From assembly GCA_947626765.1 (NCBI GenBank), contig CANQTQ010000007.1, positions 1 to 54,926 of the forward strand: a stretch of 54,926 bases of DNA, written 5' to 3'. The first letter of the stretch is position 1. Each line of letters begins with the position of its first letter. The notes beneath the pieces are model-generated. The model ran no database searches and had not been told where the DNA came from. It saw only the letters and a list, made by a program, of their open reading frames with translations. The translations under genes and the position numbers were made by a program. This stretch comes from an uncultured Clostridia bacterium. GTDB taxonomy: Bacteria; Bacillota; Clostridia; TANB77; CAG-508. Shown piece after piece: positions 54,922-54,926 of this stretch.

Positions 54922-54926
54922 CTTAT

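Overview
The window is a chromosomal segment of an AT-rich Bacillota (Firmicutes), most likely an uncultured, host-associated Clostridia-type bacterium. The evidence is strong A/T codon bias, AGA as the main Arg codon, a PolC-type DNA polymerase III, RqcH, a SipW-type secretion locus, an LPxTG/sortase pair, and Gram-positive housekeeping gene order (pyrH-frr-uppS-cdsA-rseP-polC). Almost every gene is on the + strand.

Layout. 1-1.6 kb: an AbiF/AbiD HEPN abortive-infection gene flanked by two copies of a small hairpin RNA element, then another structured RNA. 1.6-6.0 kb: cysE and a SipW-dependent surface-protein operon. 6.1-6.7 kb: a DinJ/YafQ toxin-antitoxin pair. 6.8-17.9 kb: ftsY, UPF0182, pgsA, ligA, rqcH, tRNA-Thr and ychF, interrupted by a GC-richer foreign-looking small gene at 14.45 kb. 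18-19.3 kb: a convergent LPDTG protein and sortase. 19.5-28.5 kb: the translation/envelope/replication cluster. 28.7-31.1 kb: a repeat protein and DUF1294. 31.1-31.7 kb: a gene-free AT-rich region with a DnaA-box cluster. 31.7-34 kb: a radical SAM/SPASM enzyme with a membrane protein carrying a Cys-rich tail. 34-46 kb: uvrA, cmk, murD, small cell-surface genes, a CBS protein, an AI-2E permease and secA. 46-52.4 kb: a variable region (HAD-2H fusion, two Nudix genes, a broken dipeptidase, a PBECR nuclease, a small RNA gene, a HAD phosphatase, a CAP protein). 52.5-54.9 kb: a diversity-generating retroelement (DGR) with accessory protein, template repeat, a damaged reverse transcriptase and a variable protein.

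The most unusual signal cuts across the whole window. Six otherwise normal native genes (YafQ-like toxin, repeat protein, radical SAM enzyme, Pro-rich protein, AI-2E permease, SecA) each carry exactly one extra base, and in every case it creates an in-frame CGG codon just before the place where the +1 frame resumes with GGA or GGT (Gly). My visual scan found no other in-frame CGG in the native genes. The only other in-frame CGGs lie in two compositionally foreign genes. This fits a genome in which CGG has lost its cognate tRNA and acts as a +1 frameshift (C-skipping) signal, or in which CGGN is read as a four-base Gly codon. A systematic sequencing or assembly artefact is the main alternative.

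The DGR shows the adenine-mutagenesis signature: 11 of 14 template/variable-repeat differences fall at template adenines. Its reverse transcriptase, however, has lost the motif A region and changes frame, so the cassette was active recently but looks disabled in this assembly.
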